From positions 53,312 through 117,311 of the forward strand of contig CAZXXS010000064.1 of the NCBI GenBank assembly GCA_964644845.1: a stretch of DNA of 64,000 nt, given 5' to 3'. The translations under genes and the position numbers were made by a program. Source of the stretch: Geothermovivens sp964644845 (GTDB taxonomy: Bacteria > Zhuqueibacterota > Zhuqueibacteria > Oleimicrobiales > Geothermoviventaceae). Positions 17,672 to 26,204 of this stretch are shown here, one piece after another. The notes below the pieces were generated by a model that saw only the letters and a program-made list of their open reading frames with translations, was not told the origin of the DNA and did not search any database. Numbering within the stretch: the stretch's first letter is position 1; each line of letters begins with the position of its first letter.

Positions 17672-17941
17672 GTGACGGAAGAGTTCGTGATTTCGTTGGC
17701 CAAAAACGCTCTGCTGACCACGTTGCTGGTCTCGGGACCCATTTTGGTCCTCGGCCTGATTGCCGGGCTGGCAGTCGGCATTTTCCAGGCCGTAACCCAA
17801 ATCCACGAAATGACGCTCACATTTGTCCCCAAAATCCTGGTGGTTGCGCTGACCATCTTGATTTTCGCTCCGTGGATGTTGAGGGTTCTGATCACATTCA
17901 CCGCTCAGGTTTTCGCTGGCATTAGCGTGGTGGCTCACTGA
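17672..17941 (+). CDS. fliQ: Flagellar export gate protein FliQ
   Basis: FliQ is the small two-helix gate subunit that wraps FliP. The 89 residues show two membrane hairpin helices (about 15-40 and 52-78) and the conserved QAVTQIHEMTLTFVPKI segment. GTG 17672 has GGAGG ahead. It lies between fliP and fliR, and its stop overlaps the fliR ATG as TGATG. Confidence 0.95.
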   Translation: MTEEFVISLAKNALLTTLLVSGPILVLGLIAGLAVGIFQAVTQIHEMTLTFVPKILVVALTILIFAPWMLRVLITFTAQVFAGISVVAH

Positions 17942-18711
17942 TGTCTCTTGCCTGGCAAGCCAAAATCGAATTCTACGCGCTGATTCTGGTGCGTGTTCTG
18001 GCCACGCTTGCTGTGCTCCCGTTCTACGGGGACCGGCGCGTGCCTTTTCAACTCCGTGCCGGATTCGCTTTGATTCTTGCTGGACTTCTGTTCCCGGTGG
18101 TTTCACAACAGCATGTGGTCCTGCCGCGCACCCTGCCGACCCTGTTTGTGCTGGTTACCAAAGAAGCCGCTGTGGGCCTCGTGATGGGCTTTGTCGCCCT
18201 GCTCATGTTCATGGCGTTTCAGTTCGGCGGGCAGATTGTGGGTTTCCAGATGGGGTTTGCCATCGTGAACGTGATCGACCCGCAGAGCCAGCAGCAAATT
18301 TCTCTGGTCGGTAGCCTGGAGTACACGGTCGCTGCGCTGCTCTTTCTGGTGTTAGACGGCCACCACCTGCTGCTGATGGCTCTGGCCCGCAGCTTTGCAC
18401 TGGTGCCACCGCTGTCGATGAGTCCGGATGTGGAAATGTACGGTGGACTCGTACGGATGACCAGTGAGGTCTTTGTGATTGGAGTGCGCATCGCTGCACC
18501 GGCCATGGCGGCGTTGCTACTGACCAACGTAGCTCTGTCTATCATCGCCAGGACAGTGCCGCAGATGAACATTTTCATTGTGGGTTTTCCCATCGGGATT
18601 GCCGTGGGACTGGCAGCACTTGCGTTCTCAACGCCGATGCTGGTTCGAATCTTCGGCCAGTTGTTGAGCCGGCTGCAACTGGATCTGGCTGCTCTTCTGG
18701 CATGGATGTGA
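17941..18711 (+). CDS. fliR: Flagellar export gate protein FliR
   Basis: FliR is the single-copy subunit that completes the FliPQR gate. The 256-residue protein has six hydrophobic helices and the VGFQMGFAIVNVIDPQSQQQIS segment typical of FliR, plus the PQMNIFIVGFPIGIAVGLAAL region near residues 207-227. It overlaps fliQ by one base and is six bases from flhB. Nothing unusual. Confidence 0.95.
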   Translation: MSLAWQAKIEFYALILVRVLATLAVLPFYGDRRVPFQLRAGFALILAGLLFPVVSQQHVVLPRTLPTLFVLVTKEAAVGLVMGFVALLMFMAFQFGGQIVGFQMGFAIVNVIDPQSQQQISLVGSLEYTVAALLFLVLDGHHLLLMALARSFALVPPLSMSPDVEMYGGLVRMTSEVFVIGVRIAAPAMAALLLTNVALSIIARTVPQMNIFIVGFPIGIAVGLAALAFSTPMLVRIFGQLLSRLQLDLAALLAWM

Positions 18712-18717
18712 GGCGAG

Positions 18718-19785
18718 ATGGCTGAAGAGTCCTTCCAAGAACGGACCGAGCAAGCAACCCCGAAAAAGAAAGAAGAAGCCAGGAAGCGGGGTAGCGTTGC
18801 GCAGAGCATCGAGATCAATTCCGCTTTGGTCCTGCTGAGTGGCGTGCTGGCTACGACCGCCATCTCACACGTGTGGTTCAACAGTCTGACCAACGAGTGG
18901 CGCTTTTACTTCGGCAACGCTGGTCAGATCACCTACACTGCGGACACGATTGGAAGCGTTCTCCTCCGCCCTTTGGTGCAAACGGTGTTGCTTCTGGCAC
19001 CGGTTGTGGGCGCTTTGCTGCTCGCCGGTGTCGCAGCGAGTGTGGGCCAGGTGGGCTTCCTCTTCACGGTGGAACCCCTGGCCCCGAAGCTCGATCGCAT
19101 CAGCCCGATTCAGGGATTCAAGAGGCTCTTCTCGGCCAGGGCCCTTGTGGAGCTGATCAAGGGCATCCTTAAGGTAGGTCTGGTGACCTACGTGGCTTAC
19201 CGGATTCTGCGCGGGGAACGCGAGCACATGTTGCTGCTTTCCGGTGAATCGCCGGGCCAAGTGCTCCGTTTCATTGGGCTTGTCAGCGTGAAAGTTGCAT
19301 TACGCATTTCGCTGCTTTTGCTCGCCATGGCGCTGGCGGACTACGGCTACCAGCGTTTTGAGCACGAGCGGAGCCTGCGAATGACCAAGCAAGAGGTGAA
19401 GGAGGAGCTGAAGCAAACGGAAGGAGATCCACTGGTCAAGAGCAGGATTCGTTCGATCCAGCGATCGATCGCCAGGCAGCGCATGATGAAAGATGTCCCG
19501 AAGGCTGACGTGGTGATCACAAACCCAACCGAGTTGGCCGTGGCACTCAAATACGATCCCGGGCAAATGAGCGCACCGGTTGTCGTGGCCAAAGGTGCCC
19601 GGAAGCTGGCGGCCAAGATCAAAGAAATTGCCAGAACGCACGGAGTGCCGATTGTCGAGAACAAACCGCTGGCCCGTTTGCTGTACAAGACAGCCGACGT
19701 AGGCATGGAAATTCCGGCTGAGGCCTACCAGGCTGTGGCGGAGGTACTGGCCTACGTCTACAAACTCCGTGGCAAGGTAATCTGA
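18718..19785 (+). CDS. flhB: Flagellar export switch protein FlhB
   Basis: FlhB is the export gate subunit that changes substrate class from rod/hook to filament. The N-terminal QERTEQATPKKKEEARKRG motif, four membrane helices and the cytoplasmic domain are present. The self-cleavage site NPTE is at residues 269-272, so cleavage between Asn and Pro should occur. The C-terminal fragment (AVALKYDPGQMSAPVVVAKG onward) is clearly paralogous to the small protein at 29341-29658. The length of 355 is normal. The ATG follows fliR by 6 bases. Confidence 0.97.
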   Translation: MAEESFQERTEQATPKKKEEARKRGSVAQSIEINSALVLLSGVLATTAISHVWFNSLTNEWRFYFGNAGQITYTADTIGSVLLRPLVQTVLLLAPVVGALLLAGVAASVGQVGFLFTVEPLAPKLDRISPIQGFKRLFSARALVELIKGILKVGLVTYVAYRILRGEREHMLLLSGESPGQVLRFIGLVSVKVALRISLLLLAMALADYGYQRFEHERSLRMTKQEVKEELKQTEGDPLVKSRIRSIQRSIARQRMMKDVPKADVVITNPTELAVALKYDPGQMSAPVVVAKGARKLAAKIKEIARTHGVPIVENKPLARLLYKTADVGMEIPAEAYQAVAEVLAYVYKLRGKVI

Positions 19786-19800
19786 GGGAACCTGTAACGC

Positions 19801-21918
19801 ATGGCGACGGGAACGAACAACCTCGGAGTTCTGAGCAGAGTGGCCAAGCACAGCGACGTTGTGCTGGCGGCTGGGGTCATTACGGTACTCTTTGTGATGA
19901 TCGTGCCTCTGCCTACGCCCCTTCTGGACATCTTGCTGGCCTTTAACATCTCGTTCTCGCTGCTTGTGCTGCTGGTGTCGATGTACATCACGCAGCCACT
20001 GCAGTTTTCGATCTTTCCCGGCCTGTTGCTCGTGGCCACGCTCTTCCGGCTGTCGCTGAATGTGGCAAGTACCCGCCTGATCCTGGGCGAGGGCTACGCT
20101 GGGCAGGTCATCCGTGCTTTTGGTACGTTTGTGGTCAAGGGCAACTACGTTGTTGGCATCATCATCTTTCTGATTCTTGTCGTAATCCAATTTGTGGTCA
20201 TTACCAAGGGCGCGGGTCGCGTGGCCGAAGTGGCAGCTCGATTTACCCTGGATGCCATGCCGGGCAAGCAGATGGCCATCGACGCGGACCTGAACGCGGG
20301 TTTGATTGACGAGCAGGAAGCGCGCAAGCGACGTGAGGCCATCGCTCGTGAGGCGGATTTCTACGGGGCCATGGACGGTGCCAGCAAGTTCGTGCGCGGC
20401 GACGCCGTGGCGGGATTGATTATCACGGCTGTGAACATCTTGGGCGGATTCGTAGTCGGCGTAGCGCAGCAGGGCCTGTCGCTGACGGACGCCTTGCACA
20501 CGTACACCATCCTGACGGTTGGAGACGGTCTGGTCTCGCAAATTCCCGCCTTGATTGTTTCCACAGCGGCCGGGCTTGTGGTCACGCGGGCGGCTTCCGA
20601 GTCGCACATGGGCGAAGATTTCGTGCGACAAATGTTCTCGCAGCCGCGTGCCCTCATGATCGCGTCATCGGTGCTTTTGGTTTTTGCTCTCATCCCTGGG
20701 CTCCCCACGATGCCATTTTTGTTGCTTTCGTCGTTGATCGGTTTTGCCGCTTTCACGACGCGAAAGGCGGCCAGGGAAGCCGAGGAGCAACGCAGGGACA
20801 CGGTACAGCAACAGAAAAAGCAGAGCGGCGCTGGACCTGAAGAAGGCGTGGAGCGCTACCTGCATGTGGACCCGTTGGAGCTGGAGATTGGCTACGGTCT
20901 GATTCCGATCGTAGACCCGGAGCACGGCGGAGACCTGTTGCACCGGATCACCATGATCCGCAAGCAGCTGGCGATGGAGCTGGGCATCATCGTGCCACCC
21001 ATCCGAATTCGCGACAACATCCAGCTGCCGCCGAACCACTACGTGATCAAGCTGCGGGGTGCCGACGTTGCCGACGGCGAGCTCCGCGTTGGCTACCTCC
21101 TGGCGCTGGATTCGGGCAACGTGACCAGCAAGATCGACGGCATCCCCACGGTGGATCCGGCTTTCGGGTTGCCAGCGCTCTGGATCCCGGAAATGAAGCG
21201 CGACCAGGCAGAGCAAGCCGGTTACACAGTGGTGGAGACGGCCGCCGTCTTGGCGACCCACCTGAAAGAGGTGATCCGGCAGAACGCTTACAAGCTGCTC
21301 ACCCGCCAAGAGGTGAGTCGTTTGATCGAGAATGTAAAAAAGGAAAATCAGGCGGTTGTGGACGAGCTGATTCCGAATCTGTTGTCCCTCGGTCAGGTAC
21401 AGAAAGTGCTCCAGAATCTGCTTAAGGAGCGCGTGTCCATCCGGAACCTGGTGACGATTTTGGAGGCCCTGGCGGATTTCGCCCACACAACAAAAGACGT
21501 GGACGTTCTCACGGAGTACGTCCGTAACGCTCTTGCGGCAGAGATTTACCGACCGTACGTGGCTGAAGACGGCAAGCTGTATGCGATTACGGTAGACCCG
21601 GCGTTGGAGCGCCTCATCACAGAATCTGTGAGGCAAGCCGACCGCATCGCTGCGCCTGAGCTGCCACAGAACATCCTGAAGCAAATCTACGACGACTTGA
21701 AGAAGCTGACCGACAAAATGACCCAGGAAGGGCACGTCCCGGTTGTTGTGTGCTCGCCAGTTGTGCGGCCCTATCTGAGAAAGCTCATCGAACCCGGCTT
21801 CGCTTCGGTCGCTGTTTTGTCCTTCACGGAGTTACCGCCAGACCTGGAAGTCCGACCCGCAGGAATGCTGAGGTTGAAGAATGAAGATCAAACGGTTCGC
21901 AGCGAGGTCCATGTCTGA
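19801..21918 (+). CDS. flhA: Flagellar export gate protein FlhA
   Basis: FlhA forms the nonameric export ring that binds chaperone-substrate complexes. The N-terminal half has eight membrane helices with the FHIPEP-family loop (about residues 150-215), including GAGRVAEVAARFTLDAMPGKQMAIDADLNAG and EADFYGAMDGASKFVRGDA. The cytoplasmic half includes LEIGYGLIPIVD and the C-terminal domain. The length of 705 is normal. It overlaps flhF by 38 bases, suggesting coupled translation. Confidence 0.97.
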   Translation: MATGTNNLGVLSRVAKHSDVVLAAGVITVLFVMIVPLPTPLLDILLAFNISFSLLVLLVSMYITQPLQFSIFPGLLLVATLFRLSLNVASTRLILGEGYAGQVIRAFGTFVVKGNYVVGIIIFLILVVIQFVVITKGAGRVAEVAARFTLDAMPGKQMAIDADLNAGLIDEQEARKRREAIAREADFYGAMDGASKFVRGDAVAGLIITAVNILGGFVVGVAQQGLSLTDALHTYTILTVGDGLVSQIPALIVSTAAGLVVTRAASESHMGEDFVRQMFSQPRALMIASSVLLVFALIPGLPTMPFLLLSSLIGFAAFTTRKAAREAEEQRRDTVQQQKKQSGAGPEEGVERYLHVDPLELEIGYGLIPIVDPEHGGDLLHRITMIRKQLAMELGIIVPPIRIRDNIQLPPNHYVIKLRGADVADGELRVGYLLALDSGNVTSKIDGIPTVDPAFGLPALWIPEMKRDQAEQAGYTVVETAAVLATHLKEVIRQNAYKLLTRQEVSRLIENVKKENQAVVDELIPNLLSLGQVQKVLQNLLKERVSIRNLVTILEALADFAHTTKDVDVLTEYVRNALAAEIYRPYVAEDGKLYAITVDPALERLITESVRQADRIAAPELPQNILKQIYDDLKKLTDKMTQEGHVPVVVCSPVVRPYLRKLIEPGFASVAVLSFTELPPDLEVRPAGMLRLKNEDQTVRSEVHV

Positions 21919-23002
21919 AGCCCTGCTTAGAGTAAAGCACGAGCTGGGCGAGGATGCAGTGATTCTCCACAGCCGACGCGTGGAAACCAAGAGTCCTTTC
22001 GGAACGCCACAAGGCATGATCGAAGTAACTGCCGCCGTGGAAGATGAACCCCAGCCTTCTGGCTCCGTGGTTTCAGAGGGGTTCTCGGTGGGAAAAGCGC
22101 CCAAGACTTCTGAAGCGACGGTGGCCTCGCAGCTGCGTGGTTGGACGGGCCGGGGTGCACAGCCTGACAGTCTGGAGGAACTGCGACGCGAAGTAGCCGC
22201 CCTGAAAGAACAGCTCTCGCGCCTGGCGGGTGTGGAAAAGGTCAGCCAGGCGACGGAGGACAACACCACCTACAGCCGCTGGCTGCGTTTGGGACTCGCC
22301 CCCGAACTGGTTCGGAAGATGATCGCAGAGCTGGGTCTCGAGGATGTGTCCCTGGAAGAGGCCCGGCGTTGGCTGGCGGGGCACATCCGAACCTCCGGTG
22401 GTTTGGGTTCGGGCGGCATCGGGCCCCGGGTGATTGCTCTGGTGGGACCCACAGGCGTAGGCAAGACGACGACCATCGCAAAACTTGCTGCGCAGGAAAA
22501 GCTCTTCAAAGAGCGGCGTGTTGGCTTGATTACCGCCGACACCTACCGGATTGCCGCAATTGAGCAGCTGCGCACTTTTGCGGAAATCGCCGATCTGCCG
22601 ATCGAGGTTGTGTACAAACCGGAGGAAATGGAGCGCGCCCTGCACCGCTTCCGGTACTTCGATCTGGTTTTCATCGACACCGCAGGACGCAGTCAGCGCA
22701 ACAACGAGCATCTGAAAGACCTGCAGGCCATGCTAACTGCGGCTTCGCCCGACGAAGTGCACCTGGTGCTCAGCCTGACGACCCACGAAGCTGTGTTGCG
22801 CGACGTTGTGGAGCGATTTGGGGTTGTGCCGTTGACGCACTTTCTGTTCACCAAACTGGACGAGGCAGTCAGTGCCGCGCCCATTGTCAACCTCTGCTGG
22901 AAGTACGAGCAGCCCGTGTCCTTCGTAACCACGGGCCAGAGCGTGCCCGAGGACATCGAAGTTGCCACCCCGGAAACCACCGCGGAACGGATCCTGGCAT
23001 GA
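21881..23002 (+). CDS. flhF: Flagellar placement GTPase FlhF
   Basis: FlhF is an SRP-type GTPase that marks where flagella are built. The N-terminus MKIKRFAARSMSEALLRVKHELG is typical. A variable linker follows, then the NG domain: G1 GPTGVGKT at residues 189-196, TADTYR at 218-223, DTAGR at 266-270 and the TKLDE base-recognition motif near 325. The length of 373 is normal. The ATG lies inside the end of flhA, and the gene overlaps flhG by four bases (ATGA). Confidence 0.96.
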   Translation: MKIKRFAARSMSEALLRVKHELGEDAVILHSRRVETKSPFGTPQGMIEVTAAVEDEPQPSGSVVSEGFSVGKAPKTSEATVASQLRGWTGRGAQPDSLEELRREVAALKEQLSRLAGVEKVSQATEDNTTYSRWLRLGLAPELVRKMIAELGLEDVSLEEARRWLAGHIRTSGGLGSGGIGPRVIALVGPTGVGKTTTIAKLAAQEKLFKERRVGLITADTYRIAAIEQLRTFAEIADLPIEVVYKPEEMERALHRFRYFDLVFIDTAGRSQRNNEHLKDLQAMLTAASPDEVHLVLSLTTHEAVLRDVVERFGVVPLTHFLFTKLDEAVSAAPIVNLCWKYEQPVSFVTTGQSVPEDIEVATPETTAERILA

Positions 23003-23886
23003 AGAACGTCAGAGCAGACCAAGCCGAAACCTTGAGACGACTGGTGTTGAGGCGCACGCCGACCGTGGATTTGAAGGCGGAGCCAGAACGCTCCAATCCC
23101 GGCTCTTTCCGAATCGTGATCACAAGCGGCAAGGGGGGGGTAGGGAAATCCGTCACAAGCAGCAATCTTGCACTCTGCTTTGGCGAAATGGGATTGCGGA
23201 CACTCCTCGTGGATGCCGATTTGATGTTTCCCAACCTTGACATTTTCTTCGGTTTGCGGCCCCGGTTTACGCTGGTGGAGGCAGTGCAAACCCGCTCACC
23301 GCTCGACGAGGCCTGCTTGCAGGTGGGCGACAACCTCTGGCTCCTTCCGTCCCGAGCTGTGGAAGCCCAGTACATGGGTCTGGAAGCTGAACTGGTCAGA
23401 CGTCTGCGGCGATTTCTGGAAAACGCCGTTCGGTTCGACTTGGTAGTGCTCGACACCGCTTCTGGCTTGAACGGGCGAGTCAGGGATTTCTCAGCCGGTG
23501 CAGACGAAGTTTGGATTGTCACAACGCCTGGTTCGGCCGCCGTGGCCGACTCGTACGCCATGGCCAAGTACTTGCTTCTGAGTGACCCGAACGTGCCGCT
23601 CCGTCTTTTGCTGAATGGCGTGAAAAACGAACGCGAGGCAGAAGATTTGCATCGTCGTTTTAGCGAAGTAACTACCCACTTTCTCCGCAGGGACATCCCG
23701 CTGGCCGGTTGGATCCCGACGGACAAGCGGATGGAAACGGCACTTGAACTTGAAGCCCCGATTGCGCGCAGTTTCGAGAAGTCGCCTGCAAGCAAAGCCT
23801 ACCGGGCGCTGGCAAGACAGGCGCTGGATCGCTTGATGGCCCAGACCGTCCGTACAGTTCCCGCTTCGCAGGCCTCTGCTGGCTGA
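22999..23886 (+). CDS. flhG: Flagellar number regulator FlhG (YlxH/FleN-like ATPase)
   Basis: FlhG is a MinD-type ATPase that limits flagellar number and activates FlhF. The N-terminal DQAETLR (residues 7-13) matches the DQAxxLR motif known to stimulate FlhF GTPase activity. The deviant Walker A GKGGVGKS is at residues 44-51 and VDAD at 71-74. The C-terminus should carry a membrane-targeting helix. It overlaps flhF, its functional partner. With flhF, it suggests controlled, probably polar, flagella, though the pattern cannot be read from sequence alone. Confidence 0.95.
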   Translation: MKNVRADQAETLRRLVLRRTPTVDLKAEPERSNPGSFRIVITSGKGGVGKSVTSSNLALCFGEMGLRTLLVDADLMFPNLDIFFGLRPRFTLVEAVQTRSPLDEACLQVGDNLWLLPSRAVEAQYMGLEAELVRRLRRFLENAVRFDLVVLDTASGLNGRVRDFSAGADEVWIVTTPGSAAVADSYAMAKYLLLSDPNVPLRLLLNGVKNEREAEDLHRRFSEVTTHFLRRDIPLAGWIPTDKRMETALELEAPIARSFEKSPASKAYRALARQALDRLMAQTVRTVPASQASAG

Positions 23887-23896
23887 GCGCGCTGGC

Positions 23897-23935
23897 AAGC
23901 GGTTGCGAAAGCGTAAGAGCAAAAATCCGCTTTTG
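23897..23935 (+). terminator. Possible terminator after flhG
   Basis: AAGCGG-TTGC (23897-23906) can pair with GCAA...CCGCTT (23919-23922 and 23927-23932), with AAAT bulged, and the right arm runs into TTTTG. The stem is interrupted, so strength is uncertain. It would separate the export-gate transcript from the sigma-28 region. Confidence 0.35.
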
Positions 23936-24185
23936 TAATGGGTTGAGAAGCCGATCATTTGGATGCGGAAAATTGTCATCAGTTCCGGAGAAGACCACAC
24001 AAGCAGGGGATCGGCGTTTTCCTCTTCGTCAGCGGGAACCAGAATCCAAGCGGTTTTGAGGTGGCCCGGGCGACTCGTCTCTCGAGGTCGGCGGGGAAAC
24101 GAGAGTTGAACTTGGAATGGGACTCTGTGAAGAGCTGTAGCCCCGCGAGGTTGCCGGAAGACTGCCACGGAGGGCAGAGGTTAGA

Positions 24186-24431
24186 ATGAACAGAGCAAGT
24201 TTCGGATTCGGTCTGCTCGTCTTTATCCTGGCAGAGTTGCACGGTGTGCCGCTCGTCAATGCGGCATCCCGAGCCGTGGTCGGTTACGTTGCTTTCTGGA
24301 GTTTGCTCTTTGTTTGGAAGGTGGTTCTGTGGCCTTTCCTGAAATCCGCTGGCGCCACCTCGAGAGCTGAGGAGAAGACGCCACGCGAAGAAACCCCAGC
24401 TCCTGAGGATGTCGAACAGCTCGCTGCGTGA
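24186..24431 (+). CDS. Small two-helix membrane protein, unknown function
   Basis: An 81-residue protein not recognised as a named family. A hydrophobic start (about residues 5-26, perhaps a signal anchor) and a second hydrophobic segment (33-53, VVGYVAFWSLLFVWKVVLWPFLK) are followed by a charged Glu/Pro-rich tail. GGAGGG lies about 10 bases before ATG 24186, supporting real translation. It lies between flhG and fliA, where small membrane proteins of unknown role are often found. About 300 bases of flhG-side spacer precede it with no other gene. Confidence 0.55.
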   Translation: MNRASFGFGLLVFILAELHGVPLVNAASRAVVGYVAFWSLLFVWKVVLWPFLKSAGATSRAEEKTPREETPAPEDVEQLAA

Positions 24432-24453
24432 GTACCGGAACAGGACCTGAGGA

Positions 24454-24470
24454 GTCCGGCGAGGCCGGAC
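24454..24470 (+). other. Hairpin upstream of fliA
   Basis: Perfect 7-bp stem GTCCGGC/GCCGGAC around a GAG loop, 230 bases before the fliA start. The right arm GAGGCCGGAC also appears as the left arm of the flgE-flbD hairpin. No T-tract follows. It may be an RNA stability or attenuation element in the fliA leader (24432-24684). Confidence 0.45.
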
Positions 24471-24684
24471 GGATTTGACGGTCGGGCTGCAACCCCACAG
24501 GAGCGGGGAGGAGCGCCGTCGAGGCTGCGGATGGCGAACTGCTTGCTTGGACGTCATTCCAAAACGGGGGAGCGAACGACAAGGACGCACGCACCGGAGG
24601 AAACCACGAGTTAGCAGAAGGTACGTTTTCTTGCGCGGGGAAAGCAGGGATCAACGACGAAACCGGACCAGGCGAGGAAGCGGG

Positions 24685-25470
24685 ATGGAACAGGGCAATC
24701 ACAACCTCTCGACGGACGAAGTGAAGAAGCTGTGGATGCGCTACGCTGAAACGAAGGATCCCCAGCTCCGCGAAGAGCTGGTTGTCCGCTACTTGCCGCT
24801 GGTCAAGTACGTGGCGGGCCGGATGATGCAGACGCTGCCGAACAGTGTGGACTTCAACGATCTGATCAGCGCTGGCGTTGTAGGACTGATCGGCGCGATG
24901 GAACGTTTCGATCCGACGATGGGGGTGAAATTCGAGACATTTGCTTTGCCTCGCGTACGCGGTGCCATTCTGGATGAACTCCGGCTCTTAGACTGGGCGC
25001 CGCGTTCGCTGCGGTCAAAGGCACGAAAGTTCGAGCGCGCTGCCCACGAGCTGGAAAAATCCCTTGGCCGGATGGCTTCGAAAGAGGAAGTGGCCAACAA
25101 GCTCGACATGGACCCCCACGACCTGCGTACTTTTCTGCGGGATTTGAATTCAGCGTCGTTGTTGTCGCTGGACGGCATTTCGTCCGAGGACGACGAACGG
25201 GGGGCCGGGCTTTACGAAATTGTGCGCGATCCCCTCGCCGAGACCCCCTTGGATGCCATCGAACGCGAGGAGATGAAGCACGTTCTGGTTGAAGCAATCA
25301 ACGAGCTTCCCGACCAGGAGAAACTTGTCCTGGCGTTGTACTACTACGAGGAATTGACTTTGAAGGAAATTGGCCAGGTGCTCGGGATTACCGAGTCGCG
25401 GGTTTCTCAGATTCACACGAAGGCAGTTGCGACCTTGCGGCTGCGTCTACGCGAGGAGGTGCTGAAGTGA
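24685..25470 (+). CDS. fliA: RNA polymerase sigma-28 factor FliA/SigD
   Basis: FliA directs transcription of late flagellar genes such as fliC. The sigma-2 region has the DLISAGVVGLIGAMERFDPTMGVKFETFALPRV-type core; the RGAILDELRLLDWAPRSLR segment is highly specific to sigma-28. The sigma-4 helix-turn-helix (LTLKEIGQVLGITESRVSQIHTKA) ends the protein at 261 residues. The open frame extends 210 bases upstream to 24475, but that part is Arg-rich and not family-like; I chose ATG 24685 with GAGGAAG ahead. The partner anti-sigma is probably the FlgM-like gene at 63040. Confidence 0.96.
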   Translation: MEQGNHNLSTDEVKKLWMRYAETKDPQLREELVVRYLPLVKYVAGRMMQTLPNSVDFNDLISAGVVGLIGAMERFDPTMGVKFETFALPRVRGAILDELRLLDWAPRSLRSKARKFERAAHELEKSLGRMASKEEVANKLDMDPHDLRTFLRDLNSASLLSLDGISSEDDERGAGLYEIVRDPLAETPLDAIEREEMKHVLVEAINELPDQEKLVLALYYYEELTLKEIGQVLGITESRVSQIHTKAVATLRLRLREEVLK

Positions 25471-25562
25471 GCGCGCTGGCCAGTGCACGCGCGACCGGAC
25501 CTCCGGCTGGAGGGCCGTAGCCGTTCTGCTGTGCGGCAGAGTTTCGGCAAGGAGGGCTGCCG

Positions 25563-25868
25563 GTGATCCGTCCTCTCGATCTGGCAGACAACCTTTCCAA
25601 GGTGCCCTACGCGGACCGGGTGCACCAGATTCAACGTCAGCAACCGGAAACGGACCAGCGGGCTTTCCACTTGCACCTGATGGAACAAAGCGCTGAGGCC
25701 CAATCCAGGGCGAAAGAAACCAGCGAAGAAGAGCGCGTGCAGGACGAGGGGTACGGAGCAGCGCAACAAGAACAGGAGGGGAAAGAGCGTGAACCGGAAC
25801 GCGGCTCTGCTGAAAGTGAGCCTGAAGACGAGGGACCGCTGGGGCGACACCTGGACGTGGTGGTCTGA
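25563..25868 (+). CDS. Small acidic coiled-coil flagellar-cluster protein, unknown function
   Basis: A 101-residue, Gln/Glu/Arg-rich, Cys-free protein beginning MIRPLDLADNLSKVPYADRVHQIQ. Short proteins of this sort (an N-terminal hydrophobic-aliphatic start, then a QxxETDQRAFHLHL-type helix and an acidic tail) sit after fliA in other clusters, but I cannot name the family. GTG 25563 has a strong AAGGAGGG site at about 25549-25556, so translation is likely. It may be a chaperone or adaptor. Confidence 0.6.
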   Translation: MIRPLDLADNLSKVPYADRVHQIQRQQPETDQRAFHLHLMEQSAEAQSRAKETSEEERVQDEGYGAAQQEQEGKEREPERGSAESEPEDEGPLGRHLDVVV

Positions 25869-26204
25869 TCGGGTGCTCCGGCAAACGCTTCGCGCCCGTC
25901 GGGTCACTTCTGAACAGGAGTCACGGGTTCGCACGACCGGCGAGCTCAGTCGACACAAACATCAACGGTTGTAGGTTGCTCCCACAGGGCGCGCGATTAC
26001 GCCACAGGGCCCGGCCGTGGAGAACCAGGATGGCAGAGCAGCGCTGGTCAACGTGATGTGGGCCTTTGGCCCGCGCTGAACGGAGCCCGGCTTCGCCGCT
26101 GAAAGCTGCTGCGACACACAGACACAGCGACAGGACGCGACATGGACAACTCTTCCAAGCGGATGGACAAACTCTACGACGCACGGAATCCCGGAGGCGA
26201 GGTC
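25869..26204 (+). other. Spacer before the HDOD gene
   Basis: About 336 bases without a supported gene if the HDOD protein begins at 26205. A short open frame 25789-25974 overlaps the previous gene in another frame and is not convincing. A GGGCC-TTT-GGCCC hairpin occurs near 26058-26070. If translation starts at ATG 26142 the spacer is 63 bases shorter. Confidence 0.4.

Noticed and set aside
19300..20631. 443-codon minus-strand open frame opposite flhB-flhA
   Set aside because: His/Gln/Arg-rich shadow of FlhB and FlhA coding; no ribosome site or motif.
24475..24684. Extended N-terminus of FliA
   Set aside because: The 70 extra residues are Arg-rich and absent from the family; ATG 24685 has its own ribosome site.
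25789..25974. 61-codon open frame overlapping the small gene after fliA
   Set aside because: Weak start and Arg/Trp-rich sequence; overlaps a better supported gene.
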